Shown here piece after piece: positions 42,970 through 52,034 of a stretch of 64,000 nucleotides of DNA. Source of the DNA: Actinomadura chibensis NBRC 106107 (GTDB lineage: Bacteria; Actinomycetota; Actinomycetes; Streptosporangiales; Streptosporangiaceae); assembly GCF_001552135.1 (NCBI RefSeq), contig NZ_BCQP01000037.1:62001-126000 (forward strand), written 5' to 3'. The notes beneath the pieces were generated by a model. It was not told the origin of the DNA. It made no database searches and worked only from the letters and a program-made list of their open reading frames with translations. Within the stretch, counting starts at the first letter, position 1; each line of letters begins with the position of its first letter. The translations under genes and the position numbers were made by a program.

Positions 42970-45495
42970 CTAGGACGGGGACGAGTTGTCGATTTCGCGG
43001 ATGATCTGGCCGCCCAGTTCGCGCTGGATGAGGGCCATTCCGGTCATCTCGGCCTCGGTGCCGTCGACGTCGGCGTCGCCTTCCGGGTCGACCTCGTCGC
43101 TCTCGTCCATGGGTTCCGGGGGCGGCGGAGGCTCGTCCGGCGGGGGCGGCGGTTCCGGCACGGATTCGGCGCGCGGGACCGGTGGCCGGGACTGTGAGTG
43201 GGCCTGAGCGGTCGGCTGCGGCCGGGGCTGCGGTGCCGGGTTCGGTGTGGCCGCCCCACCGAACCCGGTGTTAGGGCCCGGCCTGCCCGGCGGGGGAGCC
43301 GCCGGTGGACCGCCGCCGACGACGGTCTCGATCCGCCAGTCGACGCCCATCCGCTCCTTGAAGACCTCGCGGAGGACGGCGTCGCGACCTCCGTTGACGA
43401 AGCCGAGGCGGCGTCCTTCGGCGTCGAAACCGAGGGTGAGGACCTTGCCGTCCAGCGACACCGGCTGGACCCCGGACATGATGACCATCCAGGTTGCGCG
43501 GCTCTTCTGCTTGACGGCCTCGACGACGTCCGGCCAAAGCTGCTGAACCGTGGAGAAGTCCCCCCCACCGGAGGCGGACGAGGGCGCCCCAGCGGGCGCG
43601 GCCGAGCCACCCTGAGCGCTGGCCCAGCCTTCCGAAGAACCACCACCCGAGGGGCCGCCGCCTGAAGGGGAACGGCGGTTATCCACAGGACCGCGTTCTG
43701 CTTCCGAAGGCCCTTGTGCGGGGTTGACACTGGAATTGGGGTCGCCCCCCTGGGAGGGCGGGGACTGTTCTTCCCGGGGACTCGAATTTTCCCAGGCAGC
43801 CGCAGACTCGTGCCCTTGAGCCTCACGCCCTTGGGAGTTAGGCCCTTGAGACTCGCGCCCTTGGGAGTTAGGCCCTTGAGAGTCACGCCCTTGGGAGTCA
43901 CGCGCTTGAGACCCGCGCGTCTGAACCTCACGCCCTTGAGACTCGCGTCCCTGGGCCTCGCGTGCCTGAACCTCACGCCCTTGAGACTCGCGTCCCTGGG
44001 CCTCGCGGGCCTGAACCTCGCGTCCCTGGGCCTCGCGCGACTGGTAAGCGTCGGCTCCTCCCGCGGCTCCCGGCTGCGCGCCTCCCTGCTGCGGCCCGCC
44101 TCCCTGCTGGCCTACGCCCCGCTGCGAGCCTCCATGCGCCGCACCTCCGTGCGCCGCACCTCCGTGCGCCGCGCCACCTGGTGCCGCGCCTCCGTGTTGA
44201 GGCCCGCTCTCCGGAGCGTCGGCTCCTCGCGCTGGCGGCCCGCCGCCCTGGGGGAAACCGCCCTGGGGGACGGACGAGAAGGCCGGAGCCGGTCCACCAC
44301 CCGCCGCCCCACCCGCAAAACCGCCCTGCCCGCCTTGAGCGGCCTGACGCTCCAGCCGATCCAGACGAGCGAGCAGAGAAGCCTCGTCCTCATAAGCGGC
44401 CGGAAGCAAGATGCGAGCGCAGATCAGCTCCAGCAGCAACCGCGGCGACGTCGCCCCGCGCATCTCCGTGAGCCCGGTGTGCAGCAGATCAGCGGCCCGC
44501 GTCAGCTCCCCCGCCCCCATGGACGACGCCTGCCGCCGCATCTGCTCCAACTCGTCCGGCGGGACGTTCAGCAGCCCCGTCCCCCCGGCCTCCGGAACGT
44601 TCGAAAGAATGACCAGATCCCGGATCCGCTCCAGCAGATCGGCCGTGAACCGCCGCGGATCCTGCCCGCTCTCGACCACCCGGTCGATGGCGGCGAAGAC
44701 GGCCGCCCCGTCCCGCCCCGCGAACGCGGCGATGACCTCGTCCAGCAGCGCCGAGTCGGTGTATCCGAGCAGCGAGACGGCCCGCGCGTACGTGATGCCC
44801 TTCTCATCAGACCCGGCCAGCAGCTGATCGAGAATCGACAGCGTGTCCCGGGCCGACCCGGCCCCCGCCCGCACCGCCAACGGCAGCGCGGACGTCTCGT
44901 AAGGCACGTCCTCGGCCCGCAGGATCTCCTCGACCAGCTCCTGCAGCACGCCCGGCGGGATCAGCCGGAACGGGTAATGGTGCGTACGCGACCGGATCGT
45001 CCCGATGACCTTCTCCGGCTCGGTGGTCGCGAACACGAACTTGAGGTGCGGCGGCGGCTCCTCGACGAGCTTCAGCAGCGCGTTGAAGCCCTCCCGGGTG
45101 ACCATGTGCGCCTCGTCGATGATGTACACCTTGAAGCGCGCCGACACCGGTGCGAAGAACGCACGCTCACGCAGGTCACGAGCGTCATCGACGCCACCGT
45201 GCGAGGCGGCGTCGATCTCGATCACGTCGATGTGCCCGGTCCCGGACGGGCCGAGCGCGACGCACGAGTCGCACACCCCGCACGGATCGGGCGTCGGCCC
45301 CTTCTCGCAGTTCAGCGACCGTGCGAGGATCCGCGCGCTGGACGTCTTGCCGCACCCGCGCGGACCGCTGAACAGGTAGGCGTGGTTGATCCGGCCGTTG
45401 CGCAGCGCCTGCTGGAGGGGCTCGGCGACATGTTCCTGCCCCTTCAGCTCCGCGAACGTCGCTGGCCGGTACTTGCGGTACAGAGCCAGACTCAT
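42970..45495 (-). CDS. dnaX: DNA polymerase III gamma/tau subunit
   Basis: 841 residues from ATG 45495. The AAA+ clamp-loader domain starts MSLALYRKYRPATFAELKGQ and carries Walker A GPRGCGKTSSA, the zinc cysteines CEKGPTPDPCGVCDSC, DEAH-like IIDEAHMV and the sensor region. Residues about 375-640 are low-complexity: Gly/Ala/Gln-rich stretches and a 5-residue repeat (xxQGR type). A folded C-terminal tau part (WPDVVEAVKQKSRATWMVIM; RLGFVNGGRDAVLREVFKER) and an acidic end follow. It loads the sliding clamp. The SRP RNA lies just upstream on the same strand. Confidence 0.97.
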   Translation of the reverse strand: MSLALYRKYRPATFAELKGQEHVAEPLQQALRNGRINHAYLFSGPRGCGKTSSARILARSLNCEKGPTPDPCGVCDSCVALGPSGTGHIDVIEIDAASHGGVDDARDLRERAFFAPVSARFKVYIIDEAHMVTREGFNALLKLVEEPPPHLKFVFATTEPEKVIGTIRSRTHHYPFRLIPPGVLQELVEEILRAEDVPYETSALPLAVRAGAGSARDTLSILDQLLAGSDEKGITYARAVSLLGYTDSALLDEVIAAFAGRDGAAVFAAIDRVVESGQDPRRFTADLLERIRDLVILSNVPEAGGTGLLNVPPDELEQMRRQASSMGAGELTRAADLLHTGLTEMRGATSPRLLLELICARILLPAAYEDEASLLARLDRLERQAAQGGQGGFAGGAAGGGPAPAFSSVPQGGFPQGGGPPARGADAPESGPQHGGAAPGGAAHGGAAHGGAAHGGSQRGVGQQGGGPQQGGAQPGAAGGADAYQSREAQGREVQAREAQGRESQGREVQAREAQGRESQGREVQTRGSQARDSQGRDSQGPNSQGRESQGPNSQGREAQGHESAAAWENSSPREEQSPPSQGGDPNSSVNPAQGPSEAERGPVDNRRSPSGGGPSGGGSSEGWASAQGGSAAPAGAPSSASGGGDFSTVQQLWPDVVEAVKQKSRATWMVIMSGVQPVSLDGKVLTLGFDAEGRRLGFVNGGRDAVLREVFKERMGVDWRIETVVGGGPPAAPPPGRPGPNTGFGGAATPNPAPQPRPQPTAQAHSQSRPPVPRAESVPEPPPPPDEPPPPPEPMDESDEVDPEGDADVDGTEAEMTGMALIQRELGGQIIREIDNSSPS
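43807..44050 (-). repeat. 15-bp coding repeats inside dnaX
   Basis: Fifteen-base units encode variants of Arg-Glu-x-Gln-Gly over about 80 residues of the tau linker; a block of about 43 bp occurs twice exactly (around 43935-44010). The unit is free of stops in the coding frame only by repeat structure and probably changes copy number by slippage. Confidence 0.8.
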
Positions 45496-45536
45496 CGGGG
45501 GCCCGCCCTCCTCGGGAAGCAGAGCGTCACAAGCGA

Positions 45537-45628
45537 AAGGACCCCCCGCACACCCGCCAGAGCCTGCTTATCCTTGCTGCCTTCCGGCCCTGGGGAGGTT
45601 CACAGGGTGACGCCGTGCGAGGGGTCTT
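45537..45628 (-). ncRNA. ffs: Signal recognition particle RNA (4.5S type)
   Basis: On the minus strand the sequence reads GACCCCTCGCAC at the 5' end and GTGTGCGGGGGGTC at the 3' end, which pair, and between them the SRP core GGGCCGGAAGGCAGCAAGG with its tetraloop GGAA and the symmetric loop sequence AGCAAGGATAAGCAGG. It is about 90 nt. The position directly upstream of dnaX is usual in actinobacteria. Ends are approximate by a few bases. Confidence 0.93.
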
Positions 45629-45688
45629 CACAGAGTCTATGGCATCCCCCACCCTGGATTGCCACGCTTCCCGCGTAGTCTCCGGCGC

Positions 45689-46024
45689 ATGTCCGTCCAG
45701 ACTCTCCTGCACATCGCCGAGCGAACCCACTGGCAGAACGCCGTCGACTCGGGCACGCCGTACACCATGTCCACCTTGGGCCGGACGCTCGCCGACGAGG
45801 GCTTCATCCACTGCTCCTCCGACCTGGCCCAGGTGGACGGCGTCCTCGGACGCTTCTACACCGCCGTCCCCCGCTCCGACCTCGTCCTGCTGGTGATCGA
45901 CGTGTCCCGGCTGGACGCCCCCGTCCGCTACGAACCGGTGGGCGACGAGGTGTTCCCGCACGTCTACGGCCCGATCCCGCCGTCCGCCGTAATTGGGACC
46001 AAGTCACTGCCCGGGAACCGGTAG
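45689..46024 (+). CDS. DUF952-family protein
   Basis: 111 residues from ATG 45689 (MSVQTLLHIAERTHWQNAV). The family marks are the LADEGFIHCSSDLAQV segment and VFPHVYGPIPPSAV near the end. DUF952 proteins are related to glutathione S-transferase-like/ADP-ribosyl folds by annotation only; the function is not established. It starts 60 bp from the SRP RNA on the opposite strand and ends just before tRNA-Ser. Confidence 0.88.
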   Translation: MSVQTLLHIAERTHWQNAVDSGTPYTMSTLGRTLADEGFIHCSSDLAQVDGVLGRFYTAVPRSDLVLLVIDVSRLDAPVRYEPVGDEVFPHVYGPIPPSAVIGTKSLPGNR

Positions 46025-46034
46025 GCTCTCCCGT

Positions 46035-46119
46035 GGAGGATTCGCCTAGTGGCCTAGGGCGCACGCTTGGAAAGCGTGTTGGTGGCAACGCCTCGCGAGT
46101 TCGAATCTCGCATCCTCCG
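46035..46119 (+). tRNA. tRNA-Ser (anticodon GGA)
   Basis: Acceptor GGAGGAT (46035-46041) pairs with ATCCTCC (46112-46118), discriminator G. The anticodon stem CACGC/GCGTG encloses TTGGAAA, giving GGA. A long variable arm marks a class II serine tRNA. It is 85 nt. Confidence 0.97.
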
Positions 46120-46128
46120 CCGCTACCG

Positions 46129-46157
46129 GGCCGGTGCCTATGATGGGCACCGGCCTT
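46129..46157 (+). terminator. Hairpin terminator after tRNA-Ser(GGA)
   Basis: GGCCGGTGCC (46129-46138) pairs with GGCACCGGCC (46146-46155) around TATGATG and is followed by TT. A second partial copy of the arm follows at about 46170. Confidence 0.6.
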
Positions 46158-46214
46158 CGCATGTCCTGAGGGCACCGGCCTTCGGGCGTCCTCAGGACGT
46201 CGCCCGTCCTGGGG

Positions 46215-47504
46215 GTGCCTGCCTTGAGCGGTCCCGAGATCCCAGACCCCGACCAACCGGGCCCCGACCAACCGGGCCCCGAGTACTCAGGTCCTGGCTG
46301 CCCGGTCGTCGACTTCGATCCTGGTGTGGCGAACCGTCCGGCCGGGTCGGTGTACGCGCTGCTCGACGAGTTGCGCGAGCGGGAGCCCGCGTTCCGCTCC
46401 ACGCGGGGATTCTGGCTGCTCACCCGGCATGACGCGATCATGGACGCCTGCCGGTCCCCCGACCTGTTCTCGAACCGGGCGATCAGCGCGCTGGACCCCG
46501 ATCCCGCCTACCGGTGGATTCCCGAGATGCTCGACCCGCCCGAGCACACCGTGTGGCGGCGGCTGCTGCGCCCGCTGTTCACCCCGGCGCGGGCGCGGGC
46601 CATGCGGGACGGCGCCGTCCGCCGCTGCGCCGACCTCGTCGACGGGCTGGCCGCCCGGGGGACGTGCGACTTCGTCGCCGACTTCGCCCGCGTCTTCCCG
46701 ACGTCGATCTTCCTGGAGCTGATGGGGCTGCCGACCGAGCGGCTCCCGGAATTCCTGACCTGGGCGAACGCCATCCTGCACACGCCCTCCCACCAGGGCG
46801 GCGCGGCGCGGCGCGCGGCCATGGCGGACGTCGCGGCCTGCTTCGCCGAGCTGATCGCCGCACGACGCCGCGACCCGCACGGCGGCGCCCCCGACGTCCC
46901 CCGCGACAGCCTCCAAGACGGCCCGCGCGACATCGTCACGGCCGCGTTGTCGTTCCGCGTCGGCGGCCGTCCGGTCACGGACGAGGAGCTGCTGTCGCTG
47001 TTCGTCCTGCTGTTCCTGGCCGGTCTGGACACCGTGTCGGCCACGTTGTCGTACGCGTTCTGGCACCTGGCCCGCCACGACGCCGACCGGACGCGCGTCG
47101 CGACCGACCCCGGCGTCGTCCCGTCCGCCGTCGAGGAGCTGCTGCGCGCCCACGCGATCGTCATCATCGGACGGAAGGTCACCCACGACACCGACGTCCA
47201 CGGCTGCCCGATGAAGGCGGGCGACATGGTGCTGCTCCCGCTCGCCGCCGCGACCCGCGACCCGCGCGCCTTCCCGGACGCCCACGTCGTCGACCTCGAT
47301 CGGCATCCGAACCGCCACATCGCGTTCGGCGCGGGCCCGCATCACTGCCTCGGCGCCCACCTCGCCCGGATGGAGCTCCAGATCGCCCTCCGCGAGTGGC
47401 ACGCCCGCATTCCGGACTACCGCGTCCTGGACGACGCGCACGTGACGGAGCACGCGGGACAGGTCCTGGGGCTTGAGTCGCTGCCGCTGGAATGGTCCAC
47501 CTGA
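46215..47504 (+). CDS. Cytochrome P450
   Basis: 429 residues from GTG 46215. The haem-cysteine loop is FGAGPHHCLGAHLAR, the I-helix oxygen motif LLFLAGLDTVSA, the EXXR segment SAVEELLRAH, and the conserved PPEHTVWRRLLRPLFTPARA. It is a soluble bacterial class I enzyme; partner ferredoxin genes are not adjacent. The N-terminal 30 residues contain a short DQPGP repeat that could be a mis-set start; ATG/GTG codons further in would remove it. The substrate is unknown. Confidence 0.93.
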   Translation: MPALSGPEIPDPDQPGPDQPGPEYSGPGCPVVDFDPGVANRPAGSVYALLDELREREPAFRSTRGFWLLTRHDAIMDACRSPDLFSNRAISALDPDPAYRWIPEMLDPPEHTVWRRLLRPLFTPARARAMRDGAVRRCADLVDGLAARGTCDFVADFARVFPTSIFLELMGLPTERLPEFLTWANAILHTPSHQGGAARRAAMADVAACFAELIAARRRDPHGGAPDVPRDSLQDGPRDIVTAALSFRVGGRPVTDEELLSLFVLLFLAGLDTVSATLSYAFWHLARHDADRTRVATDPGVVPSAVEELLRAHAIVIIGRKVTHDTDVHGCPMKAGDMVLLPLAAATRDPRAFPDAHVVDLDRHPNRHIAFGAGPHHCLGAHLARMELQIALREWHARIPDYRVLDDAHVTEHAGQVLGLESLPLEWST

Positions 47505-47730
47505 CGGCCGGTGGGGACGGTCCGGACGACGGCCATGGCCCGCCTCCCTGCCGCCGCCGCCATTGACAGACGTCCCAACAGCGCCGCCCCAGAGGCCCGT
47601 AGGTAAATTGCACATCGAGGGTCCGGTAATTACTTACGAAGCCCGTGAGCTGGGAGAAACTGGCTTACCAGACGAGGCAAGCGGAGTGACTCATGTTGTT
47701 GAGTCGCCTTCTCGGGGTCATGCCGACACC

Positions 47731-47746
47731 GTAGACTCGGAGGGTG
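47731..47746 (+). promoter_or_regulatory. Likely -10 element of a leaderless transcript
   Basis: TAGACT ends about eight bases before the GTG at 47744, the placement expected when transcription begins at the start codon; the GGAGG next to the GTG is too close to act as a ribosome-binding site. Confidence 0.45.
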
Positions 47747-48052
47747 ATCTTCAAGGCGGTGGGTGACGGAAGGCCCTATCCGGACCATGGGCTGTCGTCC
47801 AGGGACTGGGCCAAGATCCCGCCTCGCCAGGTCCGCCTCGACCAGCTCGTCAGCACCAAGCGGGAGATGGACCTCCAGTCCCTCCTCGCCAAGGACTCGA
47901 CCTTCTACGGCGACCTGTTCCCGCACGTCGTCCAGTGGAAGGGCGAGCTGTACCTGGAGGACGGCCTGCACCGGGCGCTGCGCGCCGCGCTGCACCAGCG
48001 GCTCGTCCTGCACGCCCGGGTGCTCGACCTCGACGCCGTCGACCTCTCCTGA
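47744..48052 (+). CDS. Conserved actinobacterial small protein (ParB/VapB-like annotation)
   Basis: 102 residues from GTG 47744 (MIFKAVGDGRPYPDHGLSSRDWAKIPPRQV). Recognised as a protein conserved across actinobacteria; the segment VRLDQLVSTKREMDLQSLLA and FPHVVQWKGELYLEDGLHRALRAAL resembles the ParB N-terminal fold, and some databases label it as an antitoxin without proof. There is no toxin-like neighbour. The function is not known. Confidence 0.8.
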   Translation: MIFKAVGDGRPYPDHGLSSRDWAKIPPRQVRLDQLVSTKREMDLQSLLAKDSTFYGDLFPHVVQWKGELYLEDGLHRALRAALHQRLVLHARVLDLDAVDLS

Positions 48053-48121
48053 AGGCCCGCCTCCCGAAGACCCCCTCCCGAAGACCCCCTCCCGAAGACC
48101 CCCTCCTGAAGGGCTGGACGG

Positions 48122-49363
48122 TCAGCGGACGGGTTGCGGCGCGGGCAGGGCGCGCGGCGCGGGCTCGGCGTCCCGCAGCCGGATGAGGCCGGGACGCGCG
48201 GCGAGCAGCCCGAACACCGCCTCCGGCACGACGAGCGCCAGCAGCAGCACCAGCGGGACGTTCCACCCGCCCGTCGCGCCGTGCAGGACGCCGACCGCGA
48301 ACGGCCCCGTCCCGGCGAGCAGATACCCGCCGGTCTGCGCCATCCCGGACAGCCCGGCCGCGATCGACGGGCTCGGCGAGCGCAGGCTCAGCAGCGTGTA
48401 GGCCAGCGGGAACGCGCTGCCGGTGCCGAGGCCGAGCACGACGACCCACACCCATCCGGCGGACGGCGCCGCCATCATCCCGACGAGCCCCGCGACCATG
48501 ACGGCCGCGACCCCGACGACGACCGGACGCTGGTCGCGCAGCCGCGCCGCGAACACCGGCACGGCGAAGCCCAGCGGGATGCCGACGATCATCATCGTGG
48601 ACATCATCATCCCGGCCGTCGCGGGAGCGTACCCGGCGTCCTGCATGATCTCCGGCAGCCACGACATCAGCACGTAGAACATCAGCGACGCGAGGCCCAT
48701 GAAGGCCGCGACGAACCAGGCGATGGGCGAGCGGAGCAGCGAGCGGTCCGCGCCGGTCGCCCGGGGCTCGGCGGCGCGCGACGACCGGCCGCGGAGCGCG
48801 AGCGGCCCCCACACGAGCAGCGCGATCGCGGACGGCACGGCCCAGATCGCGAGCGCCAGCCGCCAGCCGCCCGCCTCGTCCAGCGGGACGGCGAGCGCGG
48901 CGGCGACGGCCCCGCTCGCGGCCATCAGCATCATCGCGAGCCCGGTCAGCGAGCCGACCCGGGACGGGAACACGCGCTTGATCACGGCGGGCATGAGGAC
49001 GTTGCCCATCGCGATCCCGGCCCCCGCCAGGACCGTTCCAACGAACAGCGACAGCGGCGACTCCACCACCCGCAGCACGATCCCGGCCGTGATCATCACA
49101 AGCGACCCGGCGATCGCGACCTCGGTGCCGAACACCCGCGCGACCAGCGGCGCGACGGACGCGAACACGCCGAGGCACAGCACCGGCAGCGTGGTGAGGA
49201 CGCCGACCGCCGCGCCGGACAGCCCGAACGCCTCGCGCAGCTCGCCGAGCACCGGGGCGATCCCGGTGATGGCGGCGCGCAGGTTGATCGTCAGCAGCAC
49301 CAGCCCGACGAGCGACCAGACGGCCGTCACGCGGGAGACTCTGATCGTCACAGGGGAGTTCAT
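48122..49363 (-). CDS. MFS transporter, CynX/NimT type
   Basis: 413 residues from ATG 49363 with AAGGACGAG upstream. About twelve hydrophobic segments; the start WSLVGLVLLTINLRAAITGIAPVLGELREAFGLS is characteristic of the cyanate/2-nitroimidazole (CynX/NimT) group. The substrate is uncertain. The FadR-type gene upstream on the same strand is likely its regulator (about 110 bp apart). Confidence 0.9.
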   Translation of the reverse strand: MNSPVTIRVSRVTAVWSLVGLVLLTINLRAAITGIAPVLGELREAFGLSGAAVGVLTTLPVLCLGVFASVAPLVARVFGTEVAIAGSLVMITAGIVLRVVESPLSLFVGTVLAGAGIAMGNVLMPAVIKRVFPSRVGSLTGLAMMLMAASGAVAAALAVPLDEAGGWRLALAIWAVPSAIALLVWGPLALRGRSSRAAEPRATGADRSLLRSPIAWFVAAFMGLASLMFYVLMSWLPEIMQDAGYAPATAGMMMSTMMIVGIPLGFAVPVFAARLRDQRPVVVGVAAVMVAGLVGMMAAPSAGWVWVVVLGLGTGSAFPLAYTLLSLRSPSPSIAAGLSGMAQTGGYLLAGTGPFAVGVLHGATGGWNVPLVLLLALVVPEAVFGLLAARPGLIRLRDAEPAPRALPAPQPVR

Positions 49364-49473
49364 CTCGTCCTTCGTCGTGAAGCTTCGAACGCCCGGGGCG
49401 CGGGCCGCCGGACCTGGGCCCAAACGATTGGGCGCGGGCGCCGGACGGCACATGCCGGGCAACGGCTGGGAGG

Positions 49474-50166
49474 TCAGGAGGTGGTCGTCGGTCGGCCGGA
49501 GGTGGCGGAGGCGAGGATCTGGTCCAGACACGCGTGCGCGGCCCGGGTGGCGGCGTCCGCGTCGCCCGCCTCGACGGCCGCGGCGATGGGGCCGTGCGGG
49601 ACGTCCGCGTGCTCCAGCAGCGACCCGGCCGCGCCGATGCTGGCGCGGAGCGCGGCGCTGAAGTCGCGGTACAGGTCGGTCAGGACGCGGTTGTGCGTGG
49701 CCTCGACGACGGAGGTGTGGAAGGCGAGGTCGGCCTCGACGAACGCGTCGTGGTCGCCCGCCGCCCAGGCCGCGTCCCGGCGGGCGAGGGCGAGCGCGAT
49801 CGCGGCGATGTCGGCCTCGGTGCGGCGCGCGGCGGCGAGCCGCGCGGCCTCCACCTCGAACCCGCGCCGCACTTCGAGGATCTCGACGAGCTCGGCCGTC
49901 TCCAGCCGCCGCCGGACGGCCCCGGACAGCTCGCTCGTCGCCCGCACGTACGTGCCGTCGCCCTGCCGGCTCTCCAGGAGCCCGGCGTGGGTCAGGGCGC
50001 GGACCGCCTCCCGGACGGTGTTGCGCCCGACGCCGAGGGCCTCGGCGAGCGCGGGCTCGGGCGGGATCTTCGCGCCGACCGGCCAGCCGCCGCCCGTGAT
50101 CTCGCCCCTGAGCTGCTCGATCACCTGGTCGACGAGCGAGGAGCGGCGGGCCGTGCGCAAGGTCAC
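49474..50166 (-). CDS. FadR-type GntR regulator (FCD domain)
   Basis: 230 residues from ATG 50166. The winged helix is LVDQVIEQLRGEITGGGWPV to VGRNTVREAVRALTHAGLLE; the FCD domain carries the metal-binding pattern (D-x3-H in EADLAFHTSVVEATHN and a later H). It probably controls the MFS gene downstream and itself through the inverted repeat at 50186-50206. Confidence 0.9.
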   Translation of the reverse strand: MTLRTARRSSLVDQVIEQLRGEITGGGWPVGAKIPPEPALAEALGVGRNTVREAVRALTHAGLLESRQGDGTYVRATSELSGAVRRRLETAELVEILEVRRGFEVEAARLAAARRTEADIAAIALALARRDAAWAAGDHDAFVEADLAFHTSVVEATHNRVLTDLYRDFSAALRASIGAAGSLLEHADVPHGPIAAAVEAGDADAATRAAHACLDQILASATSGRPTTTS

Positions 50167-50185
50167 CTTTACCTCCGGTCAGCGA

Positions 50186-50206
50186 ATCATCCTACGTCTG
50201 GATGAT
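50186..50206. promoter_or_regulatory. Inverted repeat ATCATCC-N7-GGATGAT, likely FadR-type operator
   Basis: Perfect 7-bp arms around TACGTCT, 20 bp upstream of the regulator's start codon. The position suggests autoregulation. Confidence 0.6.
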
Positions 50207-50307
50207 AGGACGCCGATCGGCCCGACTTTATTCCACCCCCACCACAACGCCCCTAACGGGACGAAAAGGTCAGGCCCGTCCAGACCGGGCCAGTCACGCA
50301 GATCGCG

Positions 50308-51759
50308 TCAGACGCGTCCGAGGTCGCGGCTGGCGGCCTGCGGGCGCGCGGCCCGCAGCCCGGCCGCCTCCAGCGCCCGCCGGTAGGAGGACGCGGCGCT
50401 CTCCGCGTCCTGGACCAGCTCGAACAGCTCCCCGAGCTCCCTGAACAGGTGCGCCGCCGGACGTCCCGGGTGCAGCGTGGCGAGTTGCTCGGACGCGGCG
50501 TGCAGCACGAGCCGCGCCGCCGTCGGGTCGCCCTGGGCGACGCGCGCCCGCGCGAGGACGAGCCGCGCCAGCACGGTCTTCTGCGTCCGGGCGGCGACGT
50601 CGCCGGTGGGCTCCGGCGCCATCGACGTCGTGCCCTCGGGCGCGGCCAGCACGAGCCCGGTGTCGAGGAACTGCACCAGGGTGCGGATGGCCTCGTCCAG
50701 TTCACCGACGAGGACGAGCGCGCGCGCTCTGGCGATGGTGCTCTCGGTGGTCTCGGCCTCGTCCAGGCCGGTCGCCTGGTCCAGGAGGGCGAGGGCTTCC
50801 TGGGCCGCCTCGCGCGTGCCCTCCGGACGCGGACGCTCGAACCCGTTCGCGCCGCCGTCCGGCACCGTCCCGGCCGGGGCCGGGGCGGAGAACGGCGTGA
50901 CGCCCCTGAGCAGCGCCTTCGCCGCGGCCAGGGACAGCCGGGCGCGGGCCTGCGCCGGGGCCGCGTCGTTGCGCACGGCGAGGGCCTGGTCGGCGAGGTA
51001 CAGGGCGTCGCCGATCGTCCCCTCGTCGAGGGCGCGCTTGCTGGCCTGCTGGTAGTGGACGCTGGTCGGCTCGTCCGGCACGTCCTGCGGGTGCAGGAGG
51101 CGGCGGCCGAGTTCGTGCGCGCGCGCGGGCTCGGAGCGGTCCACATAGGCGAGCAGCAGAATCCGTCCCGCCTCGGTGTACTCCTCGCCCACGCTCAGTT
51201 TGAGCAGGCCCAGCCGCTCGATGGCGCGCTCGCCGAGCGCGATCGCCTGGCCGAGGTCGCCGACCGCGTGGTAGCAGCGCGCCAGCGCGATCACCGGCGG
51301 CAGCCAGCTCGCCCGTCCCGGATCGCGTTCGGCCTGCTCGCGCAGCTCCTCGAAGAGCGCGATGGCCTGGTCGGTGCGGCCGAGCGCCTCCAGCGCGCGG
51401 GCGCGGCCCCAGCGGGCGCGGGACGTCAGGTCGGGGTCGTCGCTGCGCGCGATCACCTCGTCGAACCCCGACTCGGCGGTGGCCGGGTCGCCGCGCAGCA
51501 GTGCCAGGTGCGCGTGCCGCTCCCGTACCTCCAGGTGGGCGCGCTGCTCCGGCTCGACGCCCTCGGCGAGGTACTCCGGGGTGCAGCCGAGGCGCTCGGC
51601 CAGCATGCGCAGCACGGTCGGCGTCGGAGTGCGCTTGCCCGACTCGATCAAAGAGATGTAGCTGTCGGAAAGGTCGTGACCGGCGAGCTGTGCCTGCGAC
51701 AAGCGTCTGGTCAGCCGCAGGTTGCGGACACGTTCGCCGACGTTGCCTGGACCCGGCAT
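50308..51759 (-). CDS. XRE regulator with TPR domain
   Basis: 483 residues from ATG 51759. The helix-turn-helix is VRNLRLTRRLSQAQLAGHDLSDSYISLIESGKRTPTPTVLRMLAERLG. Residues 85-470 are TPR-like helical repeats (AHLALLRGDPATAESGFDEV; ALARCYHAVGDLGQAIALGERAIERL). The family is conserved across actinomycetes; the target genes are unknown. No divergent partner is obvious within 270 bp. Confidence 0.92.
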   Translation of the reverse strand: MPGPGNVGERVRNLRLTRRLSQAQLAGHDLSDSYISLIESGKRTPTPTVLRMLAERLGCTPEYLAEGVEPEQRAHLEVRERHAHLALLRGDPATAESGFDEVIARSDDPDLTSRARWGRARALEALGRTDQAIALFEELREQAERDPGRASWLPPVIALARCYHAVGDLGQAIALGERAIERLGLLKLSVGEEYTEAGRILLLAYVDRSEPARAHELGRRLLHPQDVPDEPTSVHYQQASKRALDEGTIGDALYLADQALAVRNDAAPAQARARLSLAAAKALLRGVTPFSAPAPAGTVPDGGANGFERPRPEGTREAAQEALALLDQATGLDEAETTESTIARARALVLVGELDEAIRTLVQFLDTGLVLAAPEGTTSMAPEPTGDVAARTQKTVLARLVLARARVAQGDPTAARLVLHAASEQLATLHPGRPAAHLFRELGELFELVQDAESAASSYRRALEAAGLRAARPQAASRDLGRV

Positions 51760-52034
51760 GTGGACTCACTTAGCGGAAGTAAACAGGCGGCTGGGGTGCC
51801 GACATGATTGCACATTGCGGGTTATCGCACATCGAGAGTAATGAAGCGGCGGGAGAACGGCACTCCCCGGCGGGTTCTGCGAGCCCCCGCGCGCCTGCCG
51901 CTCCGCCCGGCGCGCCGGGCCGGACGGGACGAACCGCCCGCGCTCGCGACGCATGTCACACCCCTGGACGTTATCGGACCCTACCCGCAAGATCGTCAAT
52001 CCGCCGAAATTGACCAGAAAGCCGCGCCGTCGGG

